This document shows positions 24,467 through 34,281 of a stretch of 64,000 nt of DNA, in pieces; the stretch's first letter is position 1, and the number at the start of each line of letters is the position of its first letter. Source of the DNA: Colivivens sp963626085 (GTDB lineage Bacteria > Bacteroidota > Bacteroidia > Bacteroidales > Bacteroidaceae). A model generated the notes under the pieces. It saw only the letters and a list, made by a program, of their open reading frames with translations, did not search any database and was not told where the DNA came from. Position numbers and translations under genes: made by a program. The DNA is taken from contig CAVFVJ010000015.1 of NCBI GenBank assembly GCA_963626085.1, positions 1 through 64,000 on the forward strand. Direction: 5' to 3'.

Positions 24467-26799
24467 TGACAAACGAGCGTATAAGAATATCATTTTCAGT
24501 GTCAGTACTGTTGTCCGTATTACTGTTCCTGTCAGTGATACAGTCTTGTACTGTAGACCGTTATATACCAGATGACACCTTTTATCTCAAGGATGTCAAG
24601 GTGGTTTCATTAGACAACAAAGCGACAAAAGGGATGGAACTGTCGGGCTACGTGCAACAAGCGCCAAACAGAAAGTGGTTCGGTGCGAAGATACCTCTCA
24701 AGATATACTGCATGGGGGGAGTAGACTCCACCAACCGGACCACACGTTTCTTCCATAAATTAGGCGAAAGTCCTGTGTTGTATGATAGTATAAAGACAGA
24801 AAAGACCGTAACAGACATCAAGCAAGTACTCTACAACGATGGATACATGCAATCAAATGTCACCCCCATAAAAGACATTAAAGGGAAAAAACTTTCACTG
24901 ACATATGTAGTTGTTCCAGGTAGACAATACACCATCAACAAAATACACCGTAATGTCATGGACAATGTGCTGGACAGTATTTTATGTAGAGAAGACACCC
25001 TGCAATCCTTGTTACAGAAAGGTATTATGTTCAACATCAACAGATTGAACGAGGAACGCAACCGTATCACAGCCAAACTTCGTGACAATGGTTACTTCAA
25101 ATTCAACAAGGAATACATCACCTTCGTTGCAGACACTTTTGCACAAAGCACAAAAGTCAATGTCACCATGAATATACATCTACACATGGAAAACGGCAGA
25201 TCAGTACCAGAGCCCCATAAACAATACAGAATCAACAAAATCAATTTTTTTGTTGACACCAACGGTTTGACAGACACACTTCAACTGAACAGGAAACAGA
25301 ACAAAGGAAGTAACATCTTTTATTACGACAAGTTGCGTTTCCGTCCCAATCTACTTACCTCAAACACTCTGTTGAGGAAAGGAGAGTTGTTCAACGGTAA
25401 GAACCAGACACTCACCTACAGATATTTCACACGCCTCAACGCAATCGCATACTCTAATATAAAAATCGAAGAAGACACCACAGACATCACCAAAGGGCTT
25501 CTCAACTGTAATGTCATCATCAACCACGCAGCCTCCAAATCCATCAGTCTCAATCTGGAGGGAACAAACTCTGCAGGCGACATGGGTATAGCCGCAAGTA
25601 CATCATTCCAGCACAAGAACCTGTTCAAGGGGTCGGAGACACTAACATTCAAACTGCGTGGAGCATACGAGGCAATCACAGGGCTTGAAGGATATGACGG
25701 CCACAATTACATAGAAGTAGGTGGAGAAGCCACACTCGGATTTCCTGGATTTCTGCTACCTGCAGTCAGCAAAGAATTTGGAGCCATACACAATGCCACA
25801 TCCGAGATTTCATTACAGTACAATATGCAGAATCGTCCAGAATTCAACAGACGAGTTCTCACTGCAGCATGGAGATACAGGTGGAACAGTATCGACCAGA
25901 AGTCGACTCACAGGTTCGACCTTCTTGAAGTCAATTACGTTTATATGCCGTGGATTTCCAAGACATTCAAGGAGGCTTATCTTGACTCGCTGGGAAAGAC
26001 AAATGCGATTTTGAAGTACAACTACGAAAACCTGTTGATAACCAAACTGGGATACACATACTCATACAACTCACTCGGGGCAGCAGCCACCACCACCTAT
26101 GGGAAGAACGCCTACACACTGAAATTTAATATAGAGACATCAGGTAATGTCGTGGGACTGATGACCCGACTCATAGACACAAAAACCAATGGAGAGGGAC
26201 AGCGCACGTTCTGTGGAATTGCCTACGCACAATATGTCAAAGGAGACTTTGACTTTGCCAAGAGTTTCAGGATTGATAAAAACAATTCTGTCGCCATACA
26301 CACAGCGTTCGGCATAGCGTATCCATATGGAAACTCCAATATCTTACCGTTCGAGAAACGCTACTTTGCTGGTGGTGCCAACAGCGTCAGAGGATGGTCG
26401 GTACGTTCACTCGGTCCTGGTAAATACAACGGAATGGATAATGGAATCAACTTCATCAACCAGTCAGGTGACATTAAGTTAGATCTCAGTCTGGAATATC
26501 GCGCGTTCCTTTTCTGGAAAATCAACGGAGCGTTGTTCATAGACGGAGGCAACGTGTGGACAATACGTGATTACAAAGACCAACCTGGAGGAGCGTTCAA
26601 GTTCAATGAGTTCTACAAACAGATTGCCTTCTCCTATGGTCTCGGTCTGCGTATGAATCTCGACTTCTTTATCCTAAGGTTTGACGCAGGAATGAAAGCC
26701 GTCAATCCAGCATACACTGGAAAGGCTCACTACCCCATCACCCATCCAAACTTCAATCGGGATTTCGCATTCCATTTCGCAGTGGGATTGCCGTTCTGA
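24466..26799 (+). CDS. tamL: BamA/TamA-family outer-membrane lipoprotein (TamL-like)
   Basis: An Omp85-superfamily protein of 777 aa. It starts with a lipoprotein signal (lipobox VIQSC), then POTRA-like repeats (about residues 90-330) and a C-terminal 16-strand barrel region that ends in FHFAVGLPF with a terminal aromatic. The lid motif region includes RYFAGGANSVRGWSVRSLG, an Omp85 hallmark (VRG). Lipidation and POTRA number fit TamL, the Bacteroidota TamA counterpart thought to work with TamB. No tamB gene is seen in the window. Confidence 0.87.
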   Translation: MTNERIRISFSVSVLLSVLLFLSVIQSCTVDRYIPDDTFYLKDVKVVSLDNKATKGMELSGYVQQAPNRKWFGAKIPLKIYCMGGVDSTNRTTRFFHKLGESPVLYDSIKTEKTVTDIKQVLYNDGYMQSNVTPIKDIKGKKLSLTYVVVPGRQYTINKIHRNVMDNVLDSILCREDTLQSLLQKGIMFNINRLNEERNRITAKLRDNGYFKFNKEYITFVADTFAQSTKVNVTMNIHLHMENGRSVPEPHKQYRINKINFFVDTNGLTDTLQLNRKQNKGSNIFYYDKLRFRPNLLTSNTLLRKGELFNGKNQTLTYRYFTRLNAIAYSNIKIEEDTTDITKGLLNCNVIINHAASKSISLNLEGTNSAGDMGIAASTSFQHKNLFKGSETLTFKLRGAYEAITGLEGYDGHNYIEVGGEATLGFPGFLLPAVSKEFGAIHNATSEISLQYNMQNRPEFNRRVLTAAWRYRWNSIDQKSTHRFDLLEVNYVYMPWISKTFKEAYLDSLGKTNAILKYNYENLLITKLGYTYSYNSLGAAATTTYGKNAYTLKFNIETSGNVVGLMTRLIDTKTNGEGQRTFCGIAYAQYVKGDFDFAKSFRIDKNNSVAIHTAFGIAYPYGNSNILPFEKRYFAGGANSVRGWSVRSLGPGKYNGMDNGINFINQSGDIKLDLSLEYRAFLFWKINGALFIDGGNVWTIRDYKDQPGGAFKFNEFYKQIAFSYGLGLRMNLDFFILRFDAGMKAVNPAYTGKAHYPITHPNFNRDFAFHFAVGLPF

Positions 26800-26915
26800 C
26801 ACAATCACACCGATTCACCCGTGTTTACATTACATTTCATGGGTCGGACTATTGATTTTCACAGCTCCTAGTCTCTTTTTCCTTTAACCATGTAATCCGG
26901 ACCAATTATTTTGGT

Positions 26916-26923
26916 TACCTTTG
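26916..26923 (+). promoter_or_regulatory. -7 box of the aspS operon
   Basis: TACCTTTG matches TAnnTTTG and would start transcription near 26929, giving a leader of about 60 nt. No clear -33 TTTG at the usual spacing. Confidence 0.45.
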
Positions 26924-26935
26924 CACGTTATAGAT

Positions 26936-26958
26936 GGCTACCTGTAGTGTTGGTAGCC
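26936..26958 (+). promoter_or_regulatory. Hairpin in the aspS leader
   Basis: GGCTACC (26936-26942) and GGTAGCC (26952-26958) form a perfect 7-bp stem with a 9-base loop at the very start of the predicted aspS transcript. It could stabilise the mRNA 5' end or be regulatory. It does not look like a T-box, which would be far longer. Confidence 0.4.
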
Positions 26959-26991
26959 CACACATGAGACAAAAATTGATAATTATACATT

Positions 26992-28752
26992 ATGTACAGA
27001 TCACACACTTGTGGAGAATTACGTCTTGCTGACGCTGGAAAGACTGTAACCCTCGCTGGATGGGTACAGCGCACACGAAAGATGGGCGGAATGACATTCG
27101 TAGACTTACGTGACCGTTACGGCATCACTCAACTGGTATTCAACGAAGAAGTCAATGCATCGCTATTCGAGGACGCAAATAAGTTGGGACGCGAGTATGT
27201 CATTCAAGTTAAGGGCATTGTCAACGAGAGGTTCAGTAAGAATCCCAATATGCCAACTGGTGACATCGAGATTATCACAGACCAACTTACAGTCCTGAAC
27301 GCAAGTGACACCCCACCGTTCACAATAGAAGACAACACAGACGGAGGTGATGATATAAGGATGAAATACCGTTACCTCGACTTGAGACGTCCTGCGGTAC
27401 GCAGTAATCTGGAATTGCGCCACAAGATGTGCATCGAGATACGCAATTACCTATCCAATCTCGGGTTTATTGAGGTGGAGACACCAGTATTGATTGGTAG
27501 CACACCGGAGGGCGCACGCGACTTCGTTGTCCCTTCACGTATGAACAAAGGACAGTTCTACGCACTGCCACAAAGCCCACAGACGTTGAAGCAGTTGTTG
27601 ATGGTTGCCGGCTTCGACAGGTATTTCCAGATAGCCAAATGCTTCCGCGACGAAGACCTGCGTGCAGACCGACAACCTGAGTTCACACAGATTGACTGTG
27701 AGATGTCGTTTGTGACACAAGAGGATATCATACAGACATTCGAGGGAATGGCAAAGCATCTGTTCAAGGAAATCCGTGGGGTGGAACTCAACGAGCCATT
27801 CCTGCGCATGCCTTGGATTGAGGCTATGACACGTTACGGAAGTGACAAACCAGACATGCGTTTCGGCATGGAGTTCGTGGAACTGATGGACACGCTGCAA
27901 CTTGGCACATTCCCTGTGTTTGACAGCGCAAAATATATCGGTGGCATCTGCGCTCCAGGATGTGCATGCTACACACGCAAGCTGTTGGACCAACTCACAG
28001 ATTTTGTGAAACGTCCACAGATCGGAGCCAAAGGACTTGTGTACGCACGTGTGCAGGACGACGGCAGTGTCAAGTCAAGTGTCGACAAGTTCTATACTCA
28101 GGAACAGTTGGAGACGCTCAAACAAAAGATGGACGCCAAGCCTGGTGACCTCATCCTTATCCTCAGTGGCGACGATGCCATGAAGACGAGGAAACAATTG
28201 TGCGAGCTCCGACTAGAGATGGGAAACCGTCTTGGACTTCGTGACAAGAACAAGTTTGCCTTACTGTGGGTCACAGAATTCCCTATGTTCGAGTGGAGTG
28301 ATGAAGAAAACAGACTGATGGCAATGCACCACCCATTCACACATCCGATGGATGAGGACATCCCATTGCTCGACACCAAACCTGAAGCTGTACGTGCCGA
28401 TGCCTACGACATGGTATGCAACGGTATCGAAGTGGGAGGAGGCTCAATACGAATCCACGACCCCAAGTTACAGGAAAAGATGTTCGAGATATTAGGGTTT
28501 ACACCGGAAAAGGCACAGGAGCAGTTCGGATTCCTCATGAATGCTTTCAAGTACGGTGCACCTCCACACGGAGGTCTGGCTTACGGACTCGACAGATGGG
28601 TCAGCATCTTTGCAGGACTCGACTCTATCAGAGACTGCATTGCGTTCCCGAAGAACAACAGCGGTCGCGATGTCATGCTGGACGCTCCTGCCCCACTCGA
28701 CCAAAAGCAACTTGACGAGTTAAGTATAAAGATTGACATAAAGGAAAAATAA
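26992..28752 (+). CDS. aspS: Aspartyl-tRNA synthetase
   Basis: A class II synthetase that charges tRNA-Asp, 586 aa of the bacterial type. It has the N-terminal OB-fold (LAGWVQRTRKMGGMTFVDLR), the class II motifs (GFIEVETPVL, FRDEDLRADRQPEFTQID) and motif 3 near the C-terminus (AYGLDRWVSIFAG). The GAD insertion domain is in the middle. It heads a run of six plus-strand genes with short gaps (aspS, yidC, dpp5, an MFS gene and two POT genes). Confidence 0.98.
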   Translation: MYRSHTCGELRLADAGKTVTLAGWVQRTRKMGGMTFVDLRDRYGITQLVFNEEVNASLFEDANKLGREYVIQVKGIVNERFSKNPNMPTGDIEIITDQLTVLNASDTPPFTIEDNTDGGDDIRMKYRYLDLRRPAVRSNLELRHKMCIEIRNYLSNLGFIEVETPVLIGSTPEGARDFVVPSRMNKGQFYALPQSPQTLKQLLMVAGFDRYFQIAKCFRDEDLRADRQPEFTQIDCEMSFVTQEDIIQTFEGMAKHLFKEIRGVELNEPFLRMPWIEAMTRYGSDKPDMRFGMEFVELMDTLQLGTFPVFDSAKYIGGICAPGCACYTRKLLDQLTDFVKRPQIGAKGLVYARVQDDGSVKSSVDKFYTQEQLETLKQKMDAKPGDLILILSGDDAMKTRKQLCELRLEMGNRLGLRDKNKFALLWVTEFPMFEWSDEENRLMAMHHPFTHPMDEDIPLLDTKPEAVRADAYDMVCNGIEVGGGSIRIHDPKLQEKMFEILGFTPEKAQEQFGFLMNAFKYGAPPHGGLAYGLDRWVSIFAGLDSIRDCIAFPKNNSGRDVMLDAPAPLDQKQLDELSIKIDIKEK

Positions 28753-28764
28753 AAACACAACACC

Positions 28765-30693
28765 TTGGATAAGAGAACTATTATAGGCTTTGTCTTAATG
28801 GCAGCCGTGCTTTTCGGGTTCATGATATACAATAATGCAACCTATAAAGACAAAGCACTACAACAGCAGAAAGAGAAGATGGTTGAGGCCATCGCCCAAC
28901 AGAAGTCGGACAGTATCGCTAATGTCGTAGCTGAGGAAATGGCTAAAAAGGAGATGGAAGAGAGGACAGACTCCGCCAACATCCTTTTCCAGGCACGTCA
29001 GGTAAATGACGGTAATACGATACTTGAGAACGAACTGCTCAAGGTGACCATCCAGAACAAGGGAGGTCAGGTGGCACGTGCCGAACTCAAAGACAAGACG
29101 TACAAGAACCAGAAGGGTGGACAGGTCGTGCTTTTCGACAAGGACGACTCCAACATGCAACTGCTCTTTGACGGGAAGGAAAGCAATATCGTGACAGACG
29201 AGCTGTACTTCACACCGAAACAGGTGACAAAGAACAGTGTCGTGATGTCACTGCCTGTAGGACAGGGAAGCATTGATATCACCTATGGTTTGATACCAGG
29301 TTCTTACATACTGAAGATGGATGTGGCAACGCATAACCTCAATGGTTTCTTCTCTACCAAAACCAAGACTTTCGACATTTCCTGGACTGAGAATATGCGC
29401 AGGCAAGAGAAGGGATTTGGTTTCGAGAACACACACAGTACCATCACCACCCGTTCACTCGACGATGACACGGACGAACTCAGTTCAACAGGAGCGGATG
29501 AAGATGAAAGTGAGTTCGACAACGACTTGCAGTGGGTTGCCTTCAAGACTCAGTTCTTCAGCCAGATACTGATAGCGGACAAGAAGTTCGTGCCGCACAG
29601 ACTGACATCAAAACGATTCACCGAAGAGACATCAAACGGTTATCTAAAGACATACAGTGCTGAACTCACAACTGAATTCGACCCGAGCGGCAACCAGCCC
29701 ACTTGTCTGAGGATGTACCTCGGACCAAACAAATTCTCGACACTGAATGACAACGAGAAATTCATCGACACCACAGACAACAACCTCGACCTGCAGAGCA
29801 TCGTTTATCTGGGATGGCCTCTCATCAAGTACATCAACCGATTCTTCATGCTCTACTTCTTCGACTTCCTCACAAGTTGGGGTATCAACATGGGTATCGT
29901 ACTGCTTATACTGACTATGGTCATCAAAATTGCGGTGTTCCCATTGATGAGAAAGAGTTATCTGTCGTCAGCACGTATGCGTGTACTCCGTCCAAAGATT
30001 GAGGAGATAAGCAAAAAGTACCCAAAGCAAGAGGATGCTATGCAACGTCAACAGGAGACGATGAAGCTATACTCAGAGTATGGGGTGAGTCCGATGGGCG
30101 GTTGTCTGCCTATGCTCATACAGATGCCTATCTGGATTGCCCTCTTCAACTTCATCCCGAATGCAATCGAACTCCGTGGACAGTCGTTCCTTTGGGCAGA
30201 CGACCTCAGTACTTATGACGATGTCATCAACTGGGGTACACATATCTGGGGCATCGGCAATCACTTGAGTCTCTTCTGTGTACTCTGGTGTCTTTCCACA
30301 GTAGGCAACACATGGATAACCATGCGACAGCAACGCGACAGCATGAGTCCAGACCAAGCCCAACAAATGAAGATGATGCAATGGATGTCATACCTCATGC
30401 CCCTCATATTCTTCTTCACATTCAATGACTATTCATCCGGACTCAACTATTATTACTTCGTGTCAGGACTCATATCCATCCTCATGATGTGGTATCTGCG
30501 CAAGACCACCGACGACGAAAAATTGCTTGCTCAGTTGGAAAAGCGGCACCAGGAACGTAAAGCCAACAGCAGTGGGGTCAAGAAGACATCTTCCATGATG
30601 GAGCGTCTGCAGGCGATGGCTGAAAAACAACAGCAGTTGGTGCGGCAGCAACAGGAGGAGCAACAGAAAAGGCAACATAATAAGAAACAATGA
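28765..30693 (+). CDS. yidC: Membrane protein insertase YidC
   Basis: Inserts and folds inner-membrane proteins, alone or with SecYEG. The 642-aa protein has an N-terminal membrane helix, a large periplasmic beta-domain (about residues 60-350), the conserved five-helix core (GMCLPMLIQMPIWIALF-like segment near residue 450) and a Gln/Lys-rich basic C-terminal tail that could contact ribosomes. The start is TTG at 28765, chosen because it gives the conserved N-terminus MDKRTIIGFVLM; the next in-frame ATG would cut the first helix. It follows aspS by 12 bp and precedes dpp5 by 1 bp. Confidence 0.96.
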   Translation: MDKRTIIGFVLMAAVLFGFMIYNNATYKDKALQQQKEKMVEAIAQQKSDSIANVVAEEMAKKEMEERTDSANILFQARQVNDGNTILENELLKVTIQNKGGQVARAELKDKTYKNQKGGQVVLFDKDDSNMQLLFDGKESNIVTDELYFTPKQVTKNSVVMSLPVGQGSIDITYGLIPGSYILKMDVATHNLNGFFSTKTKTFDISWTENMRRQEKGFGFENTHSTITTRSLDDDTDELSSTGADEDESEFDNDLQWVAFKTQFFSQILIADKKFVPHRLTSKRFTEETSNGYLKTYSAELTTEFDPSGNQPTCLRMYLGPNKFSTLNDNEKFIDTTDNNLDLQSIVYLGWPLIKYINRFFMLYFFDFLTSWGINMGIVLLILTMVIKIAVFPLMRKSYLSSARMRVLRPKIEEISKKYPKQEDAMQRQQETMKLYSEYGVSPMGGCLPMLIQMPIWIALFNFIPNAIELRGQSFLWADDLSTYDDVINWGTHIWGIGNHLSLFCVLWCLSTVGNTWITMRQQRDSMSPDQAQQMKMMQWMSYLMPLIFFFTFNDYSSGLNYYYFVSGLISILMMWYLRKTTDDEKLLAQLEKRHQERKANSSGVKKTSSMMERLQAMAEKQQQLVRQQQEEQQKRQHNKKQ

Positions 30694-30694
30694 C

Positions 30695-32851
30695 ATGAAC
30701 AGGGTCTTATTCGTATTATTGCTTCTGACAATGACAACAGTGGACATCCAAGCTGGTGATGGGGTGATAGGCAGACAACAGCCAGTCGTCAAGGATGGCA
30801 AACTCACCCCGGAAGTTCTTTGGGCAATGGGACGCATAGGCAGCTATGACGTGTCGCCCGACGGAAAGTCTGTTGTCTATAACGTGAGCTACTACAGTGT
30901 GGAACAAAACAAAAGCCGTACTGTAATCTACACAGTCAACACAGACGGGACTAATGAGCGACTCCTTACACAAGGCAAAGGAAGTGAACACGCACCTAAA
31001 TATATATATAAAGGTACAAAAATCACATTCCTCGCAGCCGACGACCAAGGGGTCAGCCAACTGTGGATAATGAACAGTGACGGAAGCGGACGGAGACAGA
31101 TCTCGTTCATGAAGAACGACATCGATGATTACTTGTTCTCTCCTGACTGGAAGAAAGTGTTGCTGGTGCAGGCAGTAAAGTACGGAGACAGGACTGTTGA
31201 CATCTACCCCGACCTTGACAAGTCTTCCGGCAAGGTGATAAACGAGGTAATATTCCGGCACTGGGATGAGTATGTGGAGACTGTCCCCCACCCCTTCATA
31301 GCAGATTTCGATGGCGACAAAGTTTCAGAGGCTGTCCTCGACATCCTTGACGGAGAACCTTACGAGTGTCCCATGAAGCCATTCGGTGGAATTGAACAGT
31401 TGGCATGGAGCAATGACTCACGGCAGATAGCATACACATGCCGGAAAAAGACTGGACTTGACTATGCCACCAGTACCGATTCGGACATCTATCTATACGA
31501 CCTGAAGACGAAGAAGACAAAGGACCTGTGTAAGCCGGAAGGATACGTATCTCCCAAAGTTGACTATACCCTATCTTTGAAGAATCAAGCTGTAAACAAA
31601 CAGAACGGTGATTTGAATCTCGGCTACGACACCAACCCTAAGTTTTCGCCTGACGGCCGGTTTGTCGCTTGGCAGAGCATGGAACACGACGGATATGAAA
31701 GTGACCGTAACCGACTTTGCATCTACGAACTTGCCACCGGCAAGAAAAGATATGTCACTGAGAAATTCGACAGTAGCGTTGACTCATATTGTTGGGGAAA
31801 CACAGCCGATGTGATTTATTTCACTGGTGTATGGCACGGAGAAACACATGTGTACCGTACGAACCTCTATGGTGAGGTGTACAGACTGACAAAGGGACAA
31901 TACGACTACACAGGTGTTGCTCTCTGCGGCAAGGACTTGATCTGCCCGCGACAGTCAATGAAAGATGCACCAGAGCTGTTCTTGGTAGACGCTTATAGTG
32001 GTGAGCCACGACAAGTGACAAACGAGAACAGATATTTCAAGGAAAATATAGCGTGGGGAGAAGTGCTACCACGTTGGTCAAAGACCACCGACAACAAAGA
32101 CCTACTTTCGTGGATTATACTTCCGCCTGGCTTTGACGAAAACAAGAAATACCCCACCCTACTCTTCTGTGAAGGCGGACCGCAGAGTCCTGTCAGCCAG
32201 TTCTGGAGTTACAGATGGAACATGATGATAATGGCAGCCAACGGTTATGTGGTTGTTGCGCCCAACCGTCGTGGTCTACCAGGATTTGGCTCGAAGTGGA
32301 ACGAAGAGATCAGCACCAACTACGGAGGACAATGCATGCAAGACTATCTCAGTGCCATTGACGACGCAGCCAACTGTTGCCCGTACATCGATAAAGACCG
32401 TATGGGATGTGTGGGAGCCAGTTTCGGAGGATTCAGTGTCTACTGGCTGGCTGGTCATCACGACAAGCGGTTCAAGTGTTTCATAGCCCACGACGGTATC
32501 TTCAACCTCGAACAGCAGTATCTCGAAACAGAAGAGGCATGGTTCACGAACTGGGATCTGGGCGGTGCGTTCTGGCACAAGGACGACCCGGCAGTGGAAC
32601 GGACTTACGCAGCCTCACCACATCTGTCAGCCGACAAGTGGGACACGCCCATACTGTGCATATCAGGAGACAGAGACTACCGAATAGTTACATCACAGGC
32701 CATCGCAGCCTTCAATGCCGCACGCTATCGCAACATACCAGCAGAACTGCTCATCTTCCCCGACGAGAACCACTGGGTGCTGAAGCCGCAAAACGGAGTA
32801 CTGTGGCAACGCAGATATTTCGCATGGCTCGACAAGTGGCTTAAGAAATGA
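30695..32851 (+). CDS. dpp5: Dipeptidyl-peptidase 5-like serine peptidase (S9)
   Basis: A 718-aa exported S9-family peptidase. It has a signal peptide (about residues 1-20), a WD40-like beta-propeller (about residues 30-430) and a C-terminal alpha/beta-hydrolase. The nucleophile is Ser576 in GASFGGF, with an Asp near 660 (GDRDYRI) and a His near 693 (ENHWV). The segments GGPQSPVSQFWSYRWN, APNRRGLPGFG and AHDGIFNLE closely resemble the Porphyromonas DPP5, as I recall it. That enzyme releases dipeptides in the periplasm. Three peptide-type carriers follow in the same operon. Confidence 0.88.
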   Translation: MNRVLFVLLLLTMTTVDIQAGDGVIGRQQPVVKDGKLTPEVLWAMGRIGSYDVSPDGKSVVYNVSYYSVEQNKSRTVIYTVNTDGTNERLLTQGKGSEHAPKYIYKGTKITFLAADDQGVSQLWIMNSDGSGRRQISFMKNDIDDYLFSPDWKKVLLVQAVKYGDRTVDIYPDLDKSSGKVINEVIFRHWDEYVETVPHPFIADFDGDKVSEAVLDILDGEPYECPMKPFGGIEQLAWSNDSRQIAYTCRKKTGLDYATSTDSDIYLYDLKTKKTKDLCKPEGYVSPKVDYTLSLKNQAVNKQNGDLNLGYDTNPKFSPDGRFVAWQSMEHDGYESDRNRLCIYELATGKKRYVTEKFDSSVDSYCWGNTADVIYFTGVWHGETHVYRTNLYGEVYRLTKGQYDYTGVALCGKDLICPRQSMKDAPELFLVDAYSGEPRQVTNENRYFKENIAWGEVLPRWSKTTDNKDLLSWIILPPGFDENKKYPTLLFCEGGPQSPVSQFWSYRWNMMIMAANGYVVVAPNRRGLPGFGSKWNEEISTNYGGQCMQDYLSAIDDAANCCPYIDKDRMGCVGASFGGFSVYWLAGHHDKRFKCFIAHDGIFNLEQQYLETEEAWFTNWDLGGAFWHKDDPAVERTYAASPHLSADKWDTPILCISGDRDYRIVTSQAIAAFNAARYRNIPAELLIFPDENHWVLKPQNGVLWQRRYFAWLDKWLKK

Positions 32852-32887
32852 AATTGACAAAATACAAACAATAAACAAAATAGTAAT

Positions 32888-34258
32888 ATGACTGAAAAAA
32901 TCACAACACAAGTCACGAAGAGACTGAGCAACTCTGTTGCCGCACGGTGGACAGCCCTTATCATCGTCTCATTCACAATGATGTTCGCCTACTTCTTCAC
33001 AGACGTGATGTCACCCCTTGAGCCGCTCCTCACAGCAGCCAAAGAAAACGGAGGTCTGGGACTCGGATGGACATCTGACGAATACGGTTTCTTCTCCGGT
33101 TCATACGGATTCTTCAACGTATTCCTTCTCATGCTGTTCTTCGGAGGCATCATCCTCGACAAGTTCGGCATAAGGCGTACAGGCACTATCGCCACGGCAT
33201 TGATGTTCCTCGGTGCGGTCATCAAATGGTATGCAGTAGGACACGAGTTCGAAGGAGAACTTTTCGGTTATAAGCTGCAGGTAATCTACGCATGTCTCGG
33301 ATTTGCAATATATGGTGTGGGATGTGAGATTTCAGGCATAACTATATCAAAGGTTCTCGTCAAATGGTTTACTGGTCACGAACTTGCATTGGCAATGGGC
33401 ACACAGGTAGCCCTGGCACGTTTCGGAACAGCCGCTGCCCTCAGTTTCTCACTGCCTATGGCAAAGGCTATGGGAGGTGTGAATGCATCCGTAGGGTTGG
33501 GAGCCATACTACTTTGCGTCGCTATGGTAAGTTTCTTAGTCTATTGCTTTATGGACGTGAAGGAAGACAAGGCCATAGCCGCTACGGCAAAAGAGCCGGA
33601 GCCGGGTTTCAAGTTCAGCGACCTCGGTTTACTCTTCACCAACAAGGGGTTCTGGTGCATCACCCTGCTTTGTCTTATGTTCTACGCAGGAGTGTCCCCC
33701 TTCCTTAAGTTTGCCACGAAACTCATGGTCATCAAGTATGGAGTCGAAGAGGACATTGCAGGAAGCATTCCGTCCATGCTCCCCTACGGAACCATAATCC
33801 TCACCCCACTCTTCGGTTTTCTCTATGACAGAATCGGAAAAGGTGCGACCCTCATGGTCATCGGTTCAGTACTGCTCACAATAGTACATGTAGTATTCGC
33901 CATCCCATCGGTCACATCTGTAGCGGTTGCAATAGCGATGATGGTGGTGCTGGGTATTGCGTTCGGGCTTGTACCGTCCGCCATGTGGCCTTCAGTACCG
34001 AAAATCATACCAATGCAATTACTTGGAACAGCATATGCCGTTATCTTCTTCATACAGAATATAGGTCTGTTGTTGGTACCGATACTCATTGGAAAGGTCA
34101 ACCAAGCCAATACTGCGGAAAACGGAGTGATTGACTACACAGCGACAATGTCAATATTCGCTACCTTCGGTGTCATTGCGATACTCATTGCCGTGGCTCT
34201 CCTGCGTGAGGACAAGAGAAAAGGTTACGGTTTGCAGAAAGCCAACATAAAACAATAA
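32888..34258 (+). CDS. MFS transporter resembling MFSD1-type dipeptide carriers
   Basis: A 456-aa major facilitator with about 12 membrane helices. The segments FFGGIILDKFGIRRTGTI and FTGHELALAMGTQVALARFG match the style of the eukaryotic MFSD1 family (FFGG..ID..FGIR.GTI and KGKELNLVFG), as I recall it; MFSD1 has been reported as a lysosomal dipeptide transporter. The gene lies between dpp5 (36-bp gap) and two POT carriers (23-bp gap), so a dipeptide or amino-acid substrate is the best guess. Substrate and coupling ion are inference. Confidence 0.75.
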   Translation: MTEKITTQVTKRLSNSVAARWTALIIVSFTMMFAYFFTDVMSPLEPLLTAAKENGGLGLGWTSDEYGFFSGSYGFFNVFLLMLFFGGIILDKFGIRRTGTIATALMFLGAVIKWYAVGHEFEGELFGYKLQVIYACLGFAIYGVGCEISGITISKVLVKWFTGHELALAMGTQVALARFGTAAALSFSLPMAKAMGGVNASVGLGAILLCVAMVSFLVYCFMDVKEDKAIAATAKEPEPGFKFSDLGLLFTNKGFWCITLLCLMFYAGVSPFLKFATKLMVIKYGVEEDIAGSIPSMLPYGTIILTPLFGFLYDRIGKGATLMVIGSVLLTIVHVVFAIPSVTSVAVAIAMMVVLGIAFGLVPSAMWPSVPKIIPMQLLGTAYAVIFFIQNIGLLLVPILIGKVNQANTAENGVIDYTATMSIFATFGVIAILIAVALLREDKRKGYGLQKANIKQ

Positions 34259-34281
34259 GCAATCAACAAAACGAGTCGTCC

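Noticed and set aside
26929..26991. T-box leader for aspS
   Set aside because: The leader is about 60 nt with one small stem; a T-box needs several stems and is usually over 150 nt.
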